In this document: positions 1-8,251 of the stretch, piece by piece
Numbering within the stretch: the first letter of the stretch is position 1
How the letters are laid out: each line of letters begins with the position of its first letter
NCBI GenBank assembly: GCA_021768705.1
Contig: JAETUG010000003.1
Location: 81,616-145,615, forward strand
DNA length: 64,000 nt
DNA from: Bacillota bacterium
GTDB taxonomy: Bacteria; Bacillota; Clostridia; Lachnospirales; Anaerotignaceae
Direction: 5' to 3'
The notes under the pieces: generated by a model
Database searches by the model: none
Seen by the model: only the letters and a program-made list of their open reading frames with translations
Told to the model about the DNA's origin: nothing
Made by a program: the position numbers and the translations under genes

Positions 1-2
1 GC

Positions 3-899
3 TATACGACAGGTTTACTGTTAAAATCTGTCTTTGGGGCAGTGATGGGGCTGCTTTCTGTCACGATTGCCGTGGGCAGTCTGCCCTTCTGGGAGGCAAC
101 CTTTGAAGCCAATACGCCTTTGCGTCTGCTGGAGCTGACCAATCCCAATAATGAGCTGCTGCGCAAGCTGATGTTGGAGGCCCCGGGGACCTATCACCAT
201 AGTCTGATCGTTGCCAATCTGGCGGAAACGGCGGCCTATGGCATCGGTGCCAATACGGCCTTGGCAAGGGCAGGTGCCTATTACCACGATATCGGCAAGC
301 TGAAAAATCCCCAGTTTTTTGCGGAAAACCAGACGGGCTATAACCCCCATGATGACCTTGCACCGGAGAGCAGTGCCAAGATCATTACCCAGCACCCGAA
401 AAACGGCGTGGAGATGGGGCTGGAATATAATCTGCCCCACATTGTTTTGGATGTCATTCGGGAGCATCATGGGACAAGCCTTGTGAAGTTTTTCTATTTC
501 AAGGCACTGAAGGCCTATGGGGCGGAGAATGTAAAGGAATCCGATTATCGCTATCAGGGAACCGTCCCCACCTCCCGAGAATCTGCTGTCGTTATGCTGG
601 CGGATACGGTGGAGGCGGCGGTGCGCTCCATGCTGGGCAGCGGCAAGACCTTGGAAGAAGCGGAAGGCGTGATTAAAAATCTGATCAAAGATAAGCTGGA
701 TGATGGACAGCTGGATCATAGCGGTCTTGCGATCCATGAATTGGAAATCATCCGCAAGGCATTTATCGAAGTGTTCCACGGGATGTATCATGAGCGGGTG
801 GCATACCCCAAACAGGAAGAAATCGAAGCGGCGGCGAAAAAAGAAGCCCCTGCAACAGAAAAAAGAGAGGAAGAAAACAGTGAATCTACTGATCGATAA
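3..899 (+). CDS. pgpH: PgpH/YqfF-type 7TM-HD phosphohydrolase, C-terminal part
   Basis: The reading frame is already open at the window edge, so this is the C-terminal part (about 298 residues) of a larger membrane protein. The first visible residues are hydrophobic and look like the last membrane segment. An HD domain follows, with the metal-binding elements HHSLIVANLAE and YYHDIGK, a second His-rich stretch (REHHGTSLVKFFY) and a late Asp in VVMLADTVEAAVRS. This arrangement is that of the 7TMR-HDED family, whose Listeria member PgpH hydrolyses cyclic di-AMP at the membrane. The next gene starts inside its last codons (20-bp overlap), so it is translationally coupled to ybeY, as in many Bacillota. 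Family assignment is firm; the c-di-AMP activity is inferred from the family. Confidence 0.9.
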   Translation, partial: YTTGLLLKSVFGAVMGLLSVTIAVGSLPFWEATFEANTPLRLLELTNPNNELLRKLMLEAPGTYHHSLIVANLAETAAYGIGANTALARAGAYYHDIGKLKNPQFFAENQTGYNPHDDLAPESSAKIITQHPKNGVEMGLEYNLPHIVLDVIREHHGTSLVKFFYFKALKAYGAENVKESDYRYQGTVPTSRESAVVMLADTVEAAVRSMLGSGKTLEEAEGVIKNLIKDKLDDGQLDHSGLAIHELEIIRKAFIEVFHGMYHERVAYPKQEEIEAAAKKEAPATEKREEENSESTDR

Positions 900-1350
900 C
901 AGAACAGATACGGCCCTTTCGCCGGAGCTGGAAGAAGCCATCGGGAAAGCGGCGGCAGAAGCATTGAAATACGAAGCATTTGATGAAAACTGCGAGATCA
1001 GCGTTTCCATTGTGGATAACGAGGAAATCCGCCAGATCAATAAGCAGTTCCGCAATATTGACAGAGCCACAGATGTCCTCAGCTTTCCTATGCTGACTTT
1101 CGAGGAAGGGGAGGAAGCAGAGGTCAACGAAAATGACGAAATCATTTTGGGGGATATCATCATTTCCCTGGAACGGGCGAAGGAACAGGCGGAGGAATAC
1201 GGTCATTCCCTGAAACGGGAAATTGCTTTTCTGACTGCCCATAGTATGCTACATCTTCTGGGCTATGACCACATGGAACCAGAGGAGGAAGCGGAGATGT
1301 TCCGCCGACAGAAGGAGATTTTGCTGCAGGCAGGTTTCCCCAGAGAATAA
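880..1350 (+). CDS. ybeY: Endoribonuclease YbeY (16S rRNA maturation)
   Basis: A 156-residue protein of the usual YbeY size. The signature HSMLHLLGYDH lies at residues 121-131 and supplies the three zinc-binding His residues (121, 125, 131). YbeY is a metal-dependent RNase needed for 16S rRNA 3' end maturation and 70S quality control. The longer open frame begins at 700 but its first 60 codons only shadow pgpH. I chose GTG at 880 because the recognisable protein begins there and an AGAGAGGAAG site precedes it. It overlaps the end of pgpH and is followed by a long hairpin and then cdd. Function is secure by family. Confidence 0.95.
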   Translation: MNLLIDNRTDTALSPELEEAIGKAAAEALKYEAFDENCEISVSIVDNEEIRQINKQFRNIDRATDVLSFPMLTFEEGEEAEVNENDEIILGDIIISLERAKEQAEEYGHSLKREIAFLTAHSMLHLLGYDHMEPEEEAEMFRRQKEILLQAGFPRE

Positions 1351-1358
1351 AAAACCAA

Positions 1359-1437
1359 GCCGCCCTTGCATAGAAAAAACTTTTTCTCGCAGAAACGCAG
1401 GCTAAACAACTCGAAAAAGTATTTTCTATCGGGCGGT
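1359..1437. repeat. Long imperfect hairpin between ybeY and cdd
   Basis: The arms GCCGCCC (from 1359) and GGGCGGT (to 1437) pair. Inside them CATAGAAAAAAC and TTTTCTATCG form a second paired block around a loop near 1395-1415. The whole is about 79 nt. There is no long U-run after the right arm, so it is not a simple intrinsic terminator. It may be a processing site or a repeat remnant. Confidence 0.6.
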
Positions 1438-1474
1438 ATCAGGTTTTATGAAAATGCAGTGAGGAGGAATCCTT

Positions 1475-1867
1475 ATGACAGACAGAGAATTGGTAAGCAT
1501 GGCAAAAGAAGCCATGAAGTATGCCTATGCGCCCTATTCCCATTTCAAGGTGGGAACGGCCCTTTTGGCAAAGGATGGCAGGGTATTTCAAGGCTGCAAC
1601 ATCGAAAACGCATCCTATGGCGCAACCAACTGTGCCGAGCGCACAGCCATTTTCAAGGCTGTTTCCGAAGGTGTGCGGGAGTTTGAAGCCATTGCCATCG
1701 TTGCCAGCAGTGGAGAGTATGCCGCTCCCTGCGGCATTTGCCGACAGGTGTTGTTTGAATTCCTGCCCGATGGCAAGGTCATTTTAGATAGCAATGAAAA
1801 GGGTATGATGATCTTTTCCGTGCAGGAATTGCTGCCCTTTGGGTTTCGGGGGGAAGATATTAAATAA
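1475..1867 (+). CDS. cdd: Cytidine deaminase
   Basis: A 130-residue protein with the complete homotetrameric cytidine deaminase signature: CAERTA at residues 53-58 (zinc Cys53 and catalytic Glu55) and PCGICRQ at 85-91 (zinc Cys86 and Cys89). It deaminates cytidine and deoxycytidine to the uridines in pyrimidine salvage. The start has a GAGGAGG site seven bases upstream. It belongs to the conserved ybeY-cdd-era neighbourhood; no dgkA gene, common at this place in Bacillus, is seen between ybeY and cdd. The C-terminal residues LLPFGFRGEDIK are a typical ending. Confidence 0.95.
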   Translation: MTDRELVSMAKEAMKYAYAPYSHFKVGTALLAKDGRVFQGCNIENASYGATNCAERTAIFKAVSEGVREFEAIAIVASSGEYAAPCGICRQVLFEFLPDGKVILDSNEKGMMIFSVQELLPFGFRGEDIK

Positions 1868-1892
1868 GGAGAAGAAGGAAGGAGAAGAAGGA

Positions 1893-2252
1893 ATGAAAAA
1901 AGCATTTGATTTTTATGTTACACTTTCCCTTGCAGAAACAGCCGAAAAGCTGAAAGAAGGCTTGCACGGAAAAATTGTGAAGGCGGAGATTTTGGATGAA
2001 TATCAGCGGACTTTGCCGGATGGCAAGGAGATTCGCCTTATGGTTTTCCAGAAATATGCTTTTATGTCAAATGACAGACCCATACTGACTGTGCTGCTGG
2101 ATGAATTGGACGGAAAAACAAAGGTACACCTTTATGGCGCATCCGGTGTCGGCGGGGCATTAGGGATTGATTGGATGGAAGACGGGGCTGAATTTGCCCA
2201 AAAAGCCCAAAATGTTTTAAAGGAGTATAAAGTGGAAGAATCGGTTTCGTGA
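1893..2252 (+). CDS. Small conserved hypothetical protein
   Basis: A 119-residue soluble protein with no signal or membrane segment. I do not recognise a catalytic motif. Features are a Lys-rich start, a central DGKEIRLMVFQKYAFM strand-like stretch, and a glycine-rich turn (YGASGVGGALGID) near residues 87-99 before a helical C-terminus. The start at 1893 is favoured by the GGAGAAGAAGGA run before it; the open frame extends further upstream without a better start. It lies 25 bp after cdd and 18 bp before the uracil-DNA glycosylase gene, so it is probably in the same transcript. Function unknown. Confidence 0.7.
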   Translation: MKKAFDFYVTLSLAETAEKLKEGLHGKIVKAEILDEYQRTLPDGKEIRLMVFQKYAFMSNDRPILTVLLDELDGKTKVHLYGASGVGGALGIDWMEDGAEFAQKAQNVLKEYKVEESVS

Positions 2253-2270
2253 TTTTGAGGTGGAAGAAGT

Positions 2271-2837
2271 ATGGCGGAAAAAAGCTGGGAGATTTTAGAG
2301 GGAGCCTGTTATTCCTGCAAAAAATGCAGGCTTTGGGAAATGCGTACCCATGTGGTCATCGGCAAAGGCAACCCCAATGCGGATATCCTGTTCATCGGGG
2401 AGGGCCCCGGACAGCAGGAGGATTTGCAGGGCATACCCTTCGTAGGCCCTGCGGGACAATTATTGGATAAAATGCTGGCAAGCGTCGGCTTATCTTTGGA
2501 GGATGTTTATATTGCCAATGTGGTGAAATGCCGCCCGCCCGGCAACCGTGACCCCCACGATGATGAAAAGGCAGCCTGCCTGAATTACCTCAGGTATCAG
2601 CTGATGCTCATCAAACCGAAGATCATCGTCTGTCTGGGGCGCATCGCCGCCACAACCATCATCGACCCTGAATTCAAGATCACCCGCCAGAGAGGGCAGT
2701 GGTTTGAACGAAAGGGCTATCATATCATGGCAACCTACCATCCCTCCGCATTGCTCAGGGATGAAGCGAAAAAACGCCCCGCATGGGAGGATATGCAGGC
2801 CATCCGTGCCAAATGGGACGAATTAAAGGAAAAATAG
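2271..2837 (+). CDS. Uracil-DNA glycosylase, family 4 (Fe-S)
   Basis: 188 residues. Family 4 glycosylase motif A is GEGPGQQEDLQG and the C-terminal motif is TYHPSALLR. Cysteines near the N-terminus (Cys13, Cys16, Cys19) and in KCRPPGNRDP match the [4Fe-4S] cluster ligands of this family, though which three or four bind cannot be settled here. The protein excises uracil from DNA to start base-excision repair. It resembles the phage SPO1 polymerase-like and thermophile-type UDG rather than E. coli Ung. Start ATG at 2271 follows GAGGTGGAAG. It sits within the era operon region, an insertion relative to the Bacillus order. Confidence 0.9.
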   Translation: MAEKSWEILEGACYSCKKCRLWEMRTHVVIGKGNPNADILFIGEGPGQQEDLQGIPFVGPAGQLLDKMLASVGLSLEDVYIANVVKCRPPGNRDPHDDEKAACLNYLRYQLMLIKPKIIVCLGRIAATTIIDPEFKITRQRGQWFERKGYHIMATYHPSALLRDEAKKRPAWEDMQAIRAKWDELKEK

Positions 2838-2868
2838 GATACAGAATAGTTTTTAGGAGGAAAGAAAC

Positions 2869-3348
2869 ATGAACGGCATCGAAGCATTGAAAGCAAAATT
2901 TGCGGATATCGAAATGAAACCCAATGCAAGAACCATGGAGGAAGTGGAACAGTACATCATTGATAAATGGGGCGCATTTCGTGTGAAAATCACGGAAACA
3001 GAATTGATGGCCCACTATAAAGCAGCTTGTGAATTTGCGAAGATGATGGGACGTGACGCAACCGATATGCAGGATGATATCAGAAGATACCGCCTGCCCA
3101 ATACTAATAAAATTCACGTAGTCCTTGGTATGAATTCCGAATATATGACAGCGGAAAACGGCATGAAATATTATCAGGCTTTGTGCCTGATCAAAGGGCT
3201 GACTCAGGAGGATATTGATACAAAGAACGAAAGATGGCTGCAGTATATGCTGCTGTTGGATATGGCAAAGGACTGGGAAGAAAAAGACCAGATTTTCCTG
3301 GCAGAACAGAAAGCGATGCTGAAAGAAAGAGGGGTTGAAATGGAATGA
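2869..3348 (+). CDS. Hypothetical helical protein upstream of era
   Basis: 159 residues, predicted mostly helical and soluble, with many Met, Lys and Glu residues; no recognised domain. Visible stretches include a YIIDKWGAFRVKITE segment near residue 27 and a Glu/Lys-rich end. TAGGAGGAAAG precedes the ATG. Its last codons overlap the start of era in an ATGA junction (4 bp), so the two are translationally coupled. This suggests a co-expressed partner rather than an unrelated gene, but nothing in the sequence identifies its role. Confidence 0.7.
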   Translation: MNGIEALKAKFADIEMKPNARTMEEVEQYIIDKWGAFRVKITETELMAHYKAACEFAKMMGRDATDMQDDIRRYRLPNTNKIHVVLGMNSEYMTAENGMKYYQALCLIKGLTQEDIDTKNERWLQYMLLLDMAKDWEEKDQIFLAEQKAMLKERGVEME

Positions 3349-4247
3349 AAAAATTTCACTCCGGTTTCGTTTCTCTTGTAGGCAGACCCAACGTGGGCAA
3401 ATCCACATTGATGAACTGTCTCATCGGGGAAAAGATTGCCATTACTTCTCATAAACCCCAGACCACAAGAAATAAGATCACATCCATTCTGACGAAAGAG
3501 GATTTCCAGTGCGTATTTTTGGATACCCCCGGTATTCATAAGCCAAAATCCAAACTGGGTGAATATATGGTGCGCTCTGCGGAAACAACATTTAATGAAG
3601 TGGACTTGGTTCTGATGCTGATCGAACCTACGACAGAGATTCAGGCTATGGACCAGTATGTGCTGGATCGCCTGAAAAACATAAAAACACCTGTTGTGCT
3701 GGTCATCAATAAGATCGACACCGTGGAACGGGATATTCTGTTGGAGGTCATTTCTGTATACAATAAGCTGTATGATTTTGCGGATGTGGTGCCCATTTCT
3801 GCCATGAGAGACAGAAACACAGGGGAGCTTTTGGAAGTGATCAAAAAATACCTGCCGGAAGGCCCCCAGTATTTCCCCGGGGATATGGTGACAGACCAGC
3901 CGGAACGGCAGATCGCGGCGGAGATCATTCGGGAAAAGGCGTTGTATCTTCTGCAGGATGAAGTGCCCCATGGCATAGCTGTGGAGATCATGTCCATGAA
4001 GAAACGTCCCGATCAGGATATGGTAGATGTGCAGGCGACGATCTATTGTGAACGGGATTCCCATAAGGGTATCATCATCGGCAAGCAGGGCAGTATGCTG
4101 AAGCGCATCGGTTCTACAGCCAGATATGATATGCAGCGGCTGTTGGGTTCGCCCATTTATCTGCAGCTTTGGGTAAAGGTGAAGAAGGACTGGCGGGACA
4201 GTGATTTCCTTTTGAAAAATTTCGGTTACGACAAAAAGAATATTTAA
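3345..4247 (+). CDS. era: GTPase Era (30S ribosome assembly)
   Basis: 300 residues, the normal Era length. G-domain motifs are GRPNVGKST (residues 13-21), DTPGIH (G3), NKID (G4) and an SAM G5. The C-terminal KH domain carries IIIGKQGSMLKRIG followed by the conserved ending VKVKKDWR. Era binds the 3' end of 16S rRNA and couples GTP hydrolysis to small-subunit maturation, fitting its place near ybeY. Start ATG overlaps the preceding gene by four bases. A nested palindromic element follows at once. Confidence 0.97.
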   Translation: MKKFHSGFVSLVGRPNVGKSTLMNCLIGEKIAITSHKPQTTRNKITSILTKEDFQCVFLDTPGIHKPKSKLGEYMVRSAETTFNEVDLVLMLIEPTTEIQAMDQYVLDRLKNIKTPVVLVINKIDTVERDILLEVISVYNKLYDFADVVPISAMRDRNTGELLEVIKKYLPEGPQYFPGDMVTDQPERQIAAEIIREKALYLLQDEVPHGIAVEIMSMKKRPDQDMVDVQATIYCERDSHKGIIIGKQGSMLKRIGSTARYDMQRLLGSPIYLQLWVKVKKDWRDSDFLLKNFGYDKKNI

Positions 4248-4250
4248 AGA

Positions 4251-4465
4251 CCTTGGGGGCTTTGCCCCCAACGCCCCCACAAGGGCATCATGCCCTTGAC
4301 CTGATCGTTCCACAAAACTAGCGTTTTGTGGCATATTTCGATTTTTCATTCTCGCAAAACGGCAGTTTTGCGAGGGTATCAGGGTCCTAGGGAAATGATT
4401 TCCCTAGCGGGGGTTGGGGCAGAGCCCCAAGGTTTTTGCGGGGTTTGGGGCAGAGCCCCAAGGGT
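4251..4465. repeat. Nested palindromic element, copy 1
   Basis: Successive short palindromes fill this era-yqzL gap: TTGGGGGCTTTGCCCCCAA, AAGGGCATCATGCCCTT, CCACAAAAC..GTTTTGTGG, CTCGCAAAAC..GTTTTGCGAG, CTAGGGAAAT..ATTTCCCTAG and TTGGGGCAGAGCCCCAA; the last is followed by a second copy of the same stem. Related copies occur at 7246, 18109 and 40381 with the same order but different stem sequences. Nothing coding is seen between 4248 and 4555. Confidence 0.85.
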
Positions 4466-4555
4466 TTTACAGCCCCGCGGTCTTTTTGGCAGTATTTTGG
4501 CAGTATGGAGGCGTTCTTTTTTTCACATCCTATCTCCAGGAAAGGGGATGGAACG

Positions 4556-4705
4556 ATGAGCGAACAGGAACAGACATACTGGCAGAGGTTTTTGCAGACA
4601 GGGCAGGTGGAGGATTATCTGCGCTATCGCAAATATTTGGCGGAGCAGGCGGAAAACCCCCGCCGTCGTATAGAAGAAGCATCAAGATATAAGAATTTTT
4701 ATTGA
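4556..4705 (+). CDS. yqzL: YqzL-like small protein between era and recO
   Basis: A 49-residue protein with the stretch FLQTGQVEDYLRYRKYLAEQ, which resembles the TG-x-I/V-x2-YL core of the Bacillus YqzL family. YqzL genes occur at exactly this position, between era and recO, and the synteny is the stronger argument. The frame extends upstream to 4436 through the palindromic repeat, but the start at 4556 is chosen because a GGAAAGGGGATGGA site lies before it and the upstream part is repeat sequence. Role unknown; it may be an assembly-related accessory peptide. Confidence 0.7.
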   Translation: MSEQEQTYWQRFLQTGQVEDYLRYRKYLAEQAENPRRRIEEASRYKNFY

Positions 4706-4724
4706 GATTGATACGAGGTCGGCT

Positions 4725-5447
4725 ATGGGAACAGAAAAGCTGCGGGGCATTGTCATACGGGAACAGATGAAAGGTGAGAGCAACAAGCAGATCGTCCTTT
4801 TGGCGAAGGGCTTGGGGCGTGTCATCCTTTCCGCCCGTGGGGCACGTAATGCCAAAAGCAGACTTTTGGCGGCGACGCAGCTGTTCTGCTATGCCGATTT
4901 TGTTGTTTATGAGGGCAATGGCTTCTATTCCATCACCCAGGCGGAGCTGCTGAACAGTTTTTATGGTCTTCGGATGGATATCGATAAATTTTCCGAAGCC
5001 ATGTATCTGGCGGAGCTGGCAGACCGCAGCTGCCCTGTAGGCATGGAGCAGGATGCGGTGTTGGAGTTGCTGTATTATGCCTTTCTGGTCATGGATAAGG
5101 GTACGCTGCCGCCGAAGCTGGTCTCCCGTATTTTTGAACTGAAGCTATTGCAGATTTCCGGGCTTTTCGCACCGGAGGAATGTAATATCTGTGGGAAAAA
5201 TGAAGGAGATTTATACTTCGATGGCAGAACAGGGGCGTTTTATTGCCCCCAGCATCGCACCCCAAACAGCATCTTTGTGTATGACGCCGTTCGAAAAGCG
5301 TTTGCCTATGTTTTGGAAAAGGAAGGCAGGGCGGTTTTCGGGTTCAATCTGTCCGAGGAAGCCTTGGATCAGATGACTGTCATCCTGCGAAGCTACATGG
5401 ATATACATATGGATCTCAGACTAAAAACTCGAGATTTTTTTGTATAG
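4725..5447 (+). CDS. recO: DNA repair protein RecO
   Basis: 240 residues with an N-terminal OB-fold (KLRGIVIREQMKGESNKQIVLLAKGLGRV), a helical middle and a C-terminal four-Cys zinc site (CNICGKN and FYCPQH) near residues 155-185. RecO acts with RecF/RecR to load RecA on SSB-coated single-stranded DNA. It is placed 19 bp after the yqzL-like gene in the classical era-recO-glyS order. The ending KTRDFFV is unremarkable. Function secure. Confidence 0.95.
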   Translation: MGTEKLRGIVIREQMKGESNKQIVLLAKGLGRVILSARGARNAKSRLLAATQLFCYADFVVYEGNGFYSITQAELLNSFYGLRMDIDKFSEAMYLAELADRSCPVGMEQDAVLELLYYAFLVMDKGTLPPKLVSRIFELKLLQISGLFAPEECNICGKNEGDLYFDGRTGAFYCPQHRTPNSIFVYDAVRKAFAYVLEKEGRAVFGFNLSEEALDQMTVILRSYMDIHMDLRLKTRDFFV

Positions 5448-5528
5448 CGGCTGAAATATTGTTCATATTTTGTGGAAAATTGTGCGCGACTGAAAGAAAA
5501 TGTGCGGAAAATCGTGCAAGATTTCCCC

Positions 5529-5557
5529 TTGACTTTGGTATCAGAAAGCGTTATCAT
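5529..5557 (+). promoter_or_regulatory. Sigma-A type promoter for the glyS leader
   Basis: TTGACT at 5529-5534, a 17-bp spacer and TATCAT at 5552-5557 lie just before the T-box leader. The spacing and placement fit a housekeeping promoter driving the glyS transcript. Confidence 0.75.
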
Positions 5558-5565
5558 AAGTCTCA

Positions 5566-5785
5566 ACTTCATAATGACTGCGTTGAAGAAGAGGAGTATC
5601 TGCGGAAGATTTTCAGAGAGCCATCGGTCGGTGCGAGGTGGCAGTCGGAACCAGAAAAGGGCACTTTGGAGCAGTATTCACAAGAGAGGGCCGGTGCAAC
5701 CAGTATCGGTCAACGAGGGTGGAACCGCGGAAGAATTTTAAGGCTTTCGTCCCTTGCTTACCAGCGAGGGATGGAGGCTTTTACT
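5566..5785 (+). promoter_or_regulatory. Glycine T-box leader of glyS
   Basis: The T-box sequence GAGGGTGGAACCGCGG lies at 5715-5730. Its TGGA bulge would pair with an NCCA end whose discriminator is U, as in tRNA-Gly. Stem I features are present: an AG-rich 5' side (GAAGAAGAGGAGTA), AGAGAGCC, and GGTCGGTGCGA. On the 3' side of Stem I, GGC at 5660-5662, followed by A and then CTTTGGAGC, is in the usual specifier position and reads Gly. The terminator TCCCTTGC..GCGAGGGA at about 5749-5771 competes with the antiterminator. Uncharged tRNA-Gly should therefore permit read-through into glyS. This explains most of the 404-bp gap 5448-5851. Confidence 0.92.
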
Positions 5786-5851
5786 ATTTATAGAAATCTT
5801 TCGTCCTTCGAAACTATCACTTATCACTTTCTTAGTTAGGAGGAATTTCAA

Positions 5852-7240
5852 ATGGCAGTAGAATCTATGGAAAAAATCGTAGCATTGGCAAAAAACAGAG
5901 GTTTTGTATACCCCGGCTCCGAAATTTACGGCGGTCTGGCAAATACATGGGATTATGGCCCTCTGGGTGTGGAACTGAAAAACAACATGAAAAAAGCATG
6001 GTGGAAAAAATTCATCCAGGAAAACCCCATGAACGTTGGTGTTGACTGTGCCATCCTGATGAACCCTCAGACATGGGTTGCTTCCGGTCACGTTGGCGGC
6101 TTCAGCGACCCTCTGATGGACTGCAAGGAATGTAAGGAACGTTTCCGTGCAGACAAGCTGATCGAAGAACACATGAAAGAACATGATATGCCTGAAGTGG
6201 TTGTAGACGGCTGGACAAACGAGCAGATGAAAAAATTTGTGGACGACAACCAGGTGGTATGCCCTTCCTGCGGTGCTCATAATTTCACAGATATCCGTCA
6301 GTTCAACCTGATGTTCAAAACATTCCAGGGTGTTACAGAAGATGCGAAAAACCAGATTTATCTGCGTCCCGAAACAGCACAGGGTATCTTCGTAAACTTC
6401 AAAAACGTACAGAGAACATCCAGAAAGAAACTGCCCTTCGGTATTGGTCAGATCGGTAAATCTTTCCGTAATGAAATCACACCCGGTAACTTCACATTCC
6501 GTACCAGAGAATTTGAACAGATGGAACTGGAATTCTTCTGCGAACCCGGTTCTGATCTGGAATGGCTGGATTACTGGAGAAAATACTGCAGAGACTTCCT
6601 GCTGCACCTGAACATGACAGAAGAAAATATCAGGATGAGAGACCACTCTCCTGAAGAACTGTCTCACTACAGCAAAGGTACAACAGATATCGAATACAAA
6701 TTCCCCTTTGGCTGGGGCGAACTGTGGGGCATTGCAGACAGAACAGATTATGACCTGACATGCCACCAGAACACAAGCGGCCAGGATATGACATATTTTG
6801 ATCAGGAAAAGAACGAAAAATATGTTCCTTACTGCATTGAACCTTCCGTTGGTGCTGACCGTGTGACACTGGCGTTCCTGTGTGACGCTTATGACGAAGA
6901 AGAAGTAGGCGAAGGCGATGTCAGAACTGTTCTGCGTTTCCATCCCGCACTGGCACCTGTGAAAGCAGCGATCCTGCCTCTGAGCAAAAAGCTGGCTGCG
7001 CAGGCACAGGAAGTATACGCAATGATCGCAAAAGAATTCAACTGTGATTACGATGACGCCGGTTCTATCGGTAAGCGTTACAGAAGACAGGACGAAGTTG
7101 GTACTCCCTTCTGTATCACATATGACTTCGATTCCGTAGAAGACCAGTGTGTAACAGTACGTGACAGAGACACTATGGAACAGGTAAGAATGCCCATCGC
7201 TGATCTGGTATCCTACCTGAAAGAAAAAATGGAATTTTAA
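5852..7240 (+). CDS. glyS: Glycyl-tRNA synthetase, alpha2 (single-chain) type
   Basis: 462 residues, the size of the Gram-positive/eukaryotic-type class II enzyme. Class II motif 1 lies near [19 protein letters not shown] CxxC pair (CKEC) and CPSC form the metal-site insertion. Motif 2 is in [20 protein letters not shown], and motif 3 in [10 protein letters not shown], written here as GVGADRV-like EPSVGADRV. The C-terminal anticodon-binding domain begins near VKAAILPL and ends [11 protein letters not shown]. It charges tRNA-Gly and is controlled by the glycine T-box upstream. AGGAGGAATTTCAA precedes the ATG. A palindromic element follows. Confidence 0.97.
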   Translation: MAVESMEKIVALAKNRGFVYPGSEIYGGLANTWDYGPLGVELKNNMKKAWWKKFIQENPMNVGVDCAILMNPQTWVASGHVGGFSDPLMDCKECKERFRADKLIEEHMKEHDMPEVVVDGWTNEQMKKFVDDNQVVCPSCGAHNFTDIRQFNLMFKTFQGVTEDAKNQIYLRPETAQGIFVNFKNVQRTSRKKLPFGIGQIGKSFRNEITPGNFTFRTREFEQMELEFFCEPGSDLEWLDYWRKYCRDFLLHLNMTEENIRMRDHSPEELSHYSKGTTDIEYKFPFGWGELWGIADRTDYDLTCHQNTSGQDMTYFDQEKNEKYVPYCIEPSVGADRVTLAFLCDAYDEEEVGEGDVRTVLRFHPALAPVKAAILPLSKKLAAQAQEVYAMIAKEFNCDYDDAGSIGKRYRRQDEVGTPFCITYDFDSVEDQCVTVRDRDTMEQVRMPIADLVSYLKEKMEF

Positions 7241-7245
7241 GAAAA

Positions 7246-7443
7246 CCGTGGGACGCTGTCCCACACCCTGCGAGGAGACACCGCCCCCTCGACCCGGGTA
7301 CGCCACAAAACTAACGTTTTGTGGAGAATAAAATGATTTGTTGAAAAAGGCTTGGGATTGCTCCCAAGTCTTTTTTGCGCCGCAGGCAAATAAGGGTGCA
7401 GGGAAATTATTTCCCTGCCAGGGTTTGGGACAGCGTCCCAAAG
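7246..7443. repeat. Nested palindromic element, copy 2
   Basis: GTGGGACGCTGTCCCAC, then a GAGGAG..CCCCCTC block, CCACAAAAC..GTTTTGTGG, an extra CTTGGGA..TCCCAAG hairpin with a T-run, CAGGGAAATTATTTCCCTG and TTTGGGACAGCGTCCCAAA. The order matches copies 1 and 4. Its right end lies directly before a TATAAT (7450-7455) that may be the -10 of the next gene. Confidence 0.85.
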
Positions 7444-7474
7444 ATATGGTATAATGGGAAACGAGGTGAATGAT

Positions 7475-8149
7475 ATGAAAAGATTTGAAGGCTTTTTGCC
7501 GGAAACCATAGATTTCCTCTGGGAACTGAGGATGAACAACAGCAAAGAATGGATGGACCAGAATCGGGACCGCTACAAAGCTGTGCTGAAAGACCCCTTC
7601 GATAAATTTGCGGCAGACCTGGCAGAGCTGAGTCCCTTATTCTGCGGAAAAAAGATGAATTACTCCGTTGCCCGTATCAATCGGGATATCCGCTATAGTA
7701 AGGATAAAAGCCCTTACCGCTCCTGTCGCTGGGCGGTGCTGTATGATGAAAAGCTCCGTGGTACGGAATGGAAGCTGCGCCCTACCTTCTATTTTGAATT
7801 GCAGCCGGAGGGCTTCGTTCATGGAATGGGCTTTTGGCATGCAACACCTGCATATTTGACGGCATACCGCAAAAAGATCGACAGCAACCCTGCGGCTTTC
7901 CTGCGGATCGCCAAAAAAGTGGAGAAAGACCCCTTGTTCCGACTGGAAGGGGAAGATTATAAAAAGATCAAAAACGACACCCTAGACCCGCTGGCGCAAA
8001 GCTGGTATAAAAAGAAGGATATCGTGATCTGTACCAGAAGTGGCATGGAGGATATCCTCTTTACCCCTGAACTGCCCCAATATCTGGCGGAGGAATGGAG
8101 CAGACTGAAAGGGCTGTATGCATTTCTGGAAGAGATCGAAGCGGAATAA
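7475..8149 (+). CDS. DUF2461 (TIGR02453-type) protein
   Basis: 224 residues. The N-terminal FEGFLPETIDFLWELRMNNSKEWMDQNRDRY, shown here only in its pattern F-L-x-L-x3-N-x2-EW, and the middle block SVARINRDIRYSKDKSPYR are typical of the DUF2461 family. These proteins are found across bacteria and fungi, and their biochemical role is unknown. I preferred ATG 7475 over 7454 because GAGGTG lies six bases before it. The gene is monocistronic, with a TATAAT just upstream and a strong terminator just downstream. No membrane segment. Confidence 0.85.
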   Translation: MKRFEGFLPETIDFLWELRMNNSKEWMDQNRDRYKAVLKDPFDKFAADLAELSPLFCGKKMNYSVARINRDIRYSKDKSPYRSCRWAVLYDEKLRGTEWKLRPTFYFELQPEGFVHGMGFWHATPAYLTAYRKKIDSNPAAFLRIAKKVEKDPLFRLEGEDYKKIKNDTLDPLAQSWYKKKDIVICTRSGMEDILFTPELPQYLAEEWSRLKGLYAFLEEIEAE

Positions 8150-8187
8150 AAAAATCCCCTGTATCGAAAAGAGCAGGGGATTTTTTT
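8150..8187 (+). terminator. Intrinsic terminator after the DUF2461 gene
   Basis: AAATCCCCTG and CAGGGGATTTTTTT form a stem with an 11-nt loop and a seven-T tail. Confidence 0.92.
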
Positions 8188-8251
8188 AGTTGCGCTTTTT
8201 TGCAAAACGGACGAAGGGGGTAGGTGTGAGATTGTTTCCTTTCATCGGCGT

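Noticed and set aside
4436..4555. Longer start for the yqzL-like gene
   Set aside because: The extra codons run through the palindromic repeat and lack a ribosome site.
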